Shown here piece by piece: positions 62,591-64,000 of a DNA stretch of 64,000 bases. The notes under the pieces were generated by a model that did no database searches, was not told the origin of the DNA, and was given only the letters and a program-made list of their open reading frames with translations. The DNA comes from Thermaerobacter sp. PB12/4term (GTDB lineage: Bacteria; Bacillota; Sulfobacillia; Thermaerobacterales; Thermaerobacteraceae): NCBI RefSeq assembly GCF_003403315.2, contig NZ_CP048407.1, positions 2,756,916 through 2,820,915 on the forward strand, given 5' to 3'. The stretch's first letter is position 1, and each line of letters starts with the position of its first letter. Both the position numbers and the translations under genes were made by a program.

Positions 62591-63012
62591 CACCCCTCCC
62601 CCGCCCGCCCGTCCCGGGCATCGTCATCCCGGGCATCGCGAAGGCCCCCTGCCAGAGGGGGCCTCAGAATCCGCGCCTTGCGCAAGACGTCTTCCACGGC
62701 ACGCCGCGCGGTCCCATAATCCATTCCCACCGCCGCATCGCGGGCCACGAACACCAGCCACCAGCCACCTTCCACCCGGGGGGCCAGCTGGCGGTAGGCC
62801 TCGGCCAGAAGGCGCCGGACCCGGTTTCGCCTGACGGCCTTGCCCAGCCGGCGGCCGACGGTGAACCCTGCCTGGCTCGTTTCGTCACCGGTGGCCCCGC
62901 CCGGTCGCCAAGCAAAAAGGACCACCCAGCGGTTGCTCCAGGACCGGCCCTGCCGCCGGACCTGGCGAAAGGCTTCACCGCGTCGCAGGCGCCAGGGCCG
63001 TGGCAGGCTCAC
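62590..63012 (-). CDS. rnpA: Ribonuclease P protein component
   Basis: 140 residues from GTG 63012. RnpA blocks: [37 protein letters not shown] (the RNR motif, binding RNase P RNA) and [20 protein letters not shown]. The last ~25 residues form an Asp/Arg-rich tail. It lies 12 bp after rpmH. Confidence 0.96.
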   Translation of the reverse strand: MSLPRPWRLRRGEAFRQVRRQGRSWSNRWVVLFAWRPGGATGDETSQAGFTVGRRLGKAVRRNRVRRLLAEAYRQLAPRVEGGWWLVFVARDAAVGMDYGTARRAVEDVLRKARILRPPLAGGLRDARDDDARDGRAGEG

Positions 63013-63024
63013 GCGCCCCTCGCC

Positions 63025-63159
63025 TCACACCGCCAGGCGGTGGCGACCCTTGCGCCGCCGGCGAGCCAGGACCTTGCGCCCGCCGCGGGTGCGCATGCGC
63101 ACCAGAAAACCGTGGGTACGGTGACGGCGCCGGCGGTTGGGCTGGAAGGTTCGCTTCAT
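63025..63159 (-). CDS. rpmH: 50S ribosomal protein L34
   Basis: 44 residues: [20 protein letters not shown] then [20 protein letters not shown] and RLAV. Start is ATG 63159; the frame is open further upstream but promoter position excludes that. First gene of its operon and the closest to oriC on this side. Confidence 0.98.
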   Translation of the reverse strand: MKRTFQPNRRRRHRTHGFLVRMRTRGGRKVLARRRRKGRHRLAV

Positions 63160-63252
63160 CCCATTCCACCCCGCTTTCCAAACCTGCGGGCCGGTGCAAA
63201 AGCCGCCGGAAACCAGACGGCAAGCCCGTTCCGGCGGCTCAAAAGCATGCCC

Positions 63253-63282
63253 ATTATAGCGGCGCCTCCCGGACAGTGTCAA
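63253..63282 (-). promoter_or_regulatory. Strong promoter of rpmH-rnpA-yidD-yidC-jag
   Basis: Perfect TTGACA (63282-63277), 18-bp spacer and perfect TATAAT (63258-63253). Transcription should start near 63246, about 85 nt before rpmH. Just upstream a palindrome TGTCCC-GTTT-GGGACA (63294-63309) could be an operator. Confidence 0.93.
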
Positions 63283-63505
63283 CGCGACCGGGCTGTCCCG
63301 TTTGGGACACCCTGGTGAGGTCTCTCCTTCGCTTTTCCCCCACCAGCACCTACTGAAACTTTAGGCAGTCGGCGTCTCGGGCCACAGCACGGCCCGGCCC
63401 AGGCAAGAACCACCCGCCGCCTTCAGGGCCCGCCGCCCAGCGGCGGCCCCCCGGGCTTCATCTTTTCAGGCTTCATCCCTTCGGCGGCAGCTCATCCGTT
63501 CGCGA
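63283..63505. other. Region upstream of the rpmH promoter, no gene seen
   Basis: Apart from the 6-bp palindrome at 63294-63309, this contains no DnaA box, gene or known RNA that I can recognise. The A/T-richest part is near 63325-63365, but it is modest. Confidence 0.35.
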
Positions 63506-63535
63506 TTGTGGAAGATCCCGGGCCTCTGCTATCAT
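63506..63535 (+). promoter_or_regulatory. Candidate plus-strand promoter inside the origin region
   Basis: TTGTGG (63506-63511), 18-bp spacer and TATCAT (63530-63535) preceded by TG one base away (extended -10). Transcription would start near 63542 and run through the DnaA-box region toward dnaA. Confidence 0.5.
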
Positions 63536-63541
63536 CTTGCC

Positions 63542-63838
63542 GCCGGCCCTCCATCCAGGCATCCGTCATGCCGCCGCCCTGCCGGGGTGGAGCCCCGCCG
63601 GGGTGGCCGCCGGCCGGGCGCCGTGACGTCCTTTCTTATTCACACCCTGTGGATAGGCTGTTGATAGATCGGCGCCGCGCAAGCGCCACCGACAGCGCCC
63701 GGCCCGGCTCGACTCCCCTAGCCGGCAGGAGACAGGCCGGGCGAGGGGGAACTAAACCGACCCATCCTTCGATGTCGTACAGGGGGCCGACAAGCTTCGA
63801 CCTTCCACCACCCGCGCGGGTGGTGGAAGGGTCTTTTT
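63542..63838 (+). ncRNA. Candidate structured transcript (dnaA leader or small RNA) in oriC
   Basis: The segment between the candidate promoter and a strong intrinsic terminator is about 297 nt with no supportable open frame. Predicted stems include CGCCCGGCC/GGCCGGGCG (63696-63704/63735-63743), inside which CGGCT/AGCCG (63705-63709/63720-63724) can pair. A further stem is TCGATGTCG with CGACA and TCGA (63769-63800). It lacks the conserved cores of SRP RNA, RNase P RNA, tmRNA and 6S that I could check by eye. It may be an attenuated dnaA leader or a separate RNA. Confidence 0.4.
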
Positions 63839-63969
63839 GCGTTAGGGGCTCTGTGGATAGGTTGTGGATGAGCCGTGGACAAGCGGTGGGCACACCACCG
63901 GGCGGGTCAGGTACAGCGGCGCCGCGACGGCTCTGGACAGCCCACCACGCCGTCCCCAACTTATCCACA
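63636..63969. other. oriC: Chromosomal replication origin (oriC) with a DnaA-box cluster
   Basis: DnaA boxes (TTATCCACA or one mismatch) are found at 63636-63644 (TTATTCACA, plus), 63648-63656 (CTATCCACA, minus), 63659-63667 (CTATCAACA, minus), 63852-63860 (CTATCCACA, minus), 63863-63871 (TCATCCACA, minus) and 63961-63969 (TTATCCACA, plus, perfect). They form two groups on either side of the terminator hairpin. Location between rpmH and dnaA is the standard Firmicute origin. No clearly A/T-rich unwinding element is seen, though one may lie beyond the window. Confidence 0.9.
63801..63838 (+). terminator. Intrinsic terminator in oriC, upstream of dnaA
   Basis: A perfect 15-bp inverted repeat (63801-63815/63816-63830) is followed by GTC and five T (63834-63838) on the plus strand. 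On the minus strand no T-run follows, so it acts on rightward transcripts, toward dnaA. Confidence 0.9.
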
Positions 63970-63995
63970 ATCCGGACCCACCCGTTAGGAGGACC

Positions 63996-64000
63996 GTGCC
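63996..64000 (+). CDS. dnaA: Probable start of dnaA (partial)
   Basis: TTAGGAGG (63985-63992) is followed by ACC and GTG (63996-63998), with two more bases before the window ends. The short spacing leaves open a start a few codons downstream. The assignment rests on the DnaA boxes and the rpmH-oriC-dnaA order known in Firmicutes, not on coding sequence. Confidence 0.55.

Noticed and set aside
63660..63838. SRP RNA, RNase P RNA or tmRNA gene in the origin region
   Set aside because: Their invariant cores (for example the GGAAG-type SRP tetraloop region or the RNase P P4 strands) are not visible.

Overview
The window (about 70% G+C) comes from the chromosomal origin region of a high-GC, endospore-lineage Firmicute. 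Gene order and protein character suggest a thermophile of the Thermaerobacter/Sulfobacillus type; this is inferred from gene content and order, not from a database match. Evidence includes the ctsR-mcsA-mcsB-clpC-radA-disA stress/repair operon, the sporulation protein YyaC, the rsmG-noc-parA-parB block, and the rpmH-rnpA-yidD-yidC-jag block reading away from a DnaA-box cluster. Almost every gene is on the minus strand, so it reads away from the origin at the right edge. I see no prophage, transposase, CRISPR array or obvious genomic island.

Layout from left to right. 1-2.7 kb: ispD (cut by the window edge), a PIN-TRAM membrane protein and carD. 2.8-3.3 kb: a divergent DUF1573-like gene. 3.7-5.9 kb: sulfate activation and reduction (cysH, sat) behind a long leader that carries an imperfect 100-nt tandem repeat. 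6.4-13.9 kb: disA, radA, clpC, mcsB, mcsA and ctsR behind a promoter with a textbook CtsR operator. 14.3-25.1 kb: a mixed region with an anchored D-aminoacylase-like amidohydrolase, cutA, an Lrp regulator beside a gabT-like aminotransferase, a Crp-family regulator, a possibly frameshifted unknown gene, a SWIM-domain protein, a Yip1-like membrane protein and sppA. 25.2-31.2 kb: pyrG, argS and a polyamine set (speB, speE, pyruvoyl arginine decarboxylase). 31.2-38.6 kb: cell envelope genes (class A PBP, rlmH, htrA, a membrane metalloprotease, a LysM/G5/M23 peptidase). 38.7-41.4 kb: a broken YheC/D-type gene, tRNA-Thr(CGT), a membrane protein and tRNA-Asp(GTC). 41.6-46.7 kb: purA, dnaB, rplI, a MazG-like gene, rpsR, ssb and rpsF. 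47-48.1 kb: DUF951 and CvpA proteins. 48.3-53.5 kb: a complete branched-chain amino acid ABC transporter (livFGMHK). 53.9-63.2 kb: yyaC, a lipid kinase, DUF4446, parB, parA, a parS site, noc, rsmG, jag, yidC, yidD, rnpA and rpmH. 63.3-64 kb: oriC, with the probable dnaA start at the last bases.

How the parts connect. CtsR, the McsA/McsB arginine kinase and ClpC form the protein quality-control circuit, with RadA and DisA co-transcribed for genome surveillance. Arginine decarboxylase, an aminopropyltransferase and a ureohydrolase together allow an arginine to agmatine to aminopropylagmatine to spermidine route. ParA, ParB, Noc and parS organise the origin next to oriC.

The most unusual signals are: (i) the tandem leader element before cysH, whose two copies differ by apparently compensatory changes; (ii) a complete promoter-to-terminator unit inside oriC upstream of dnaA; (iii) an ArgS with GVVN in place of its HIGH motif; and (iv) two apparently frameshifted genes. 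Most of the window is ordinary housekeeping sequence.
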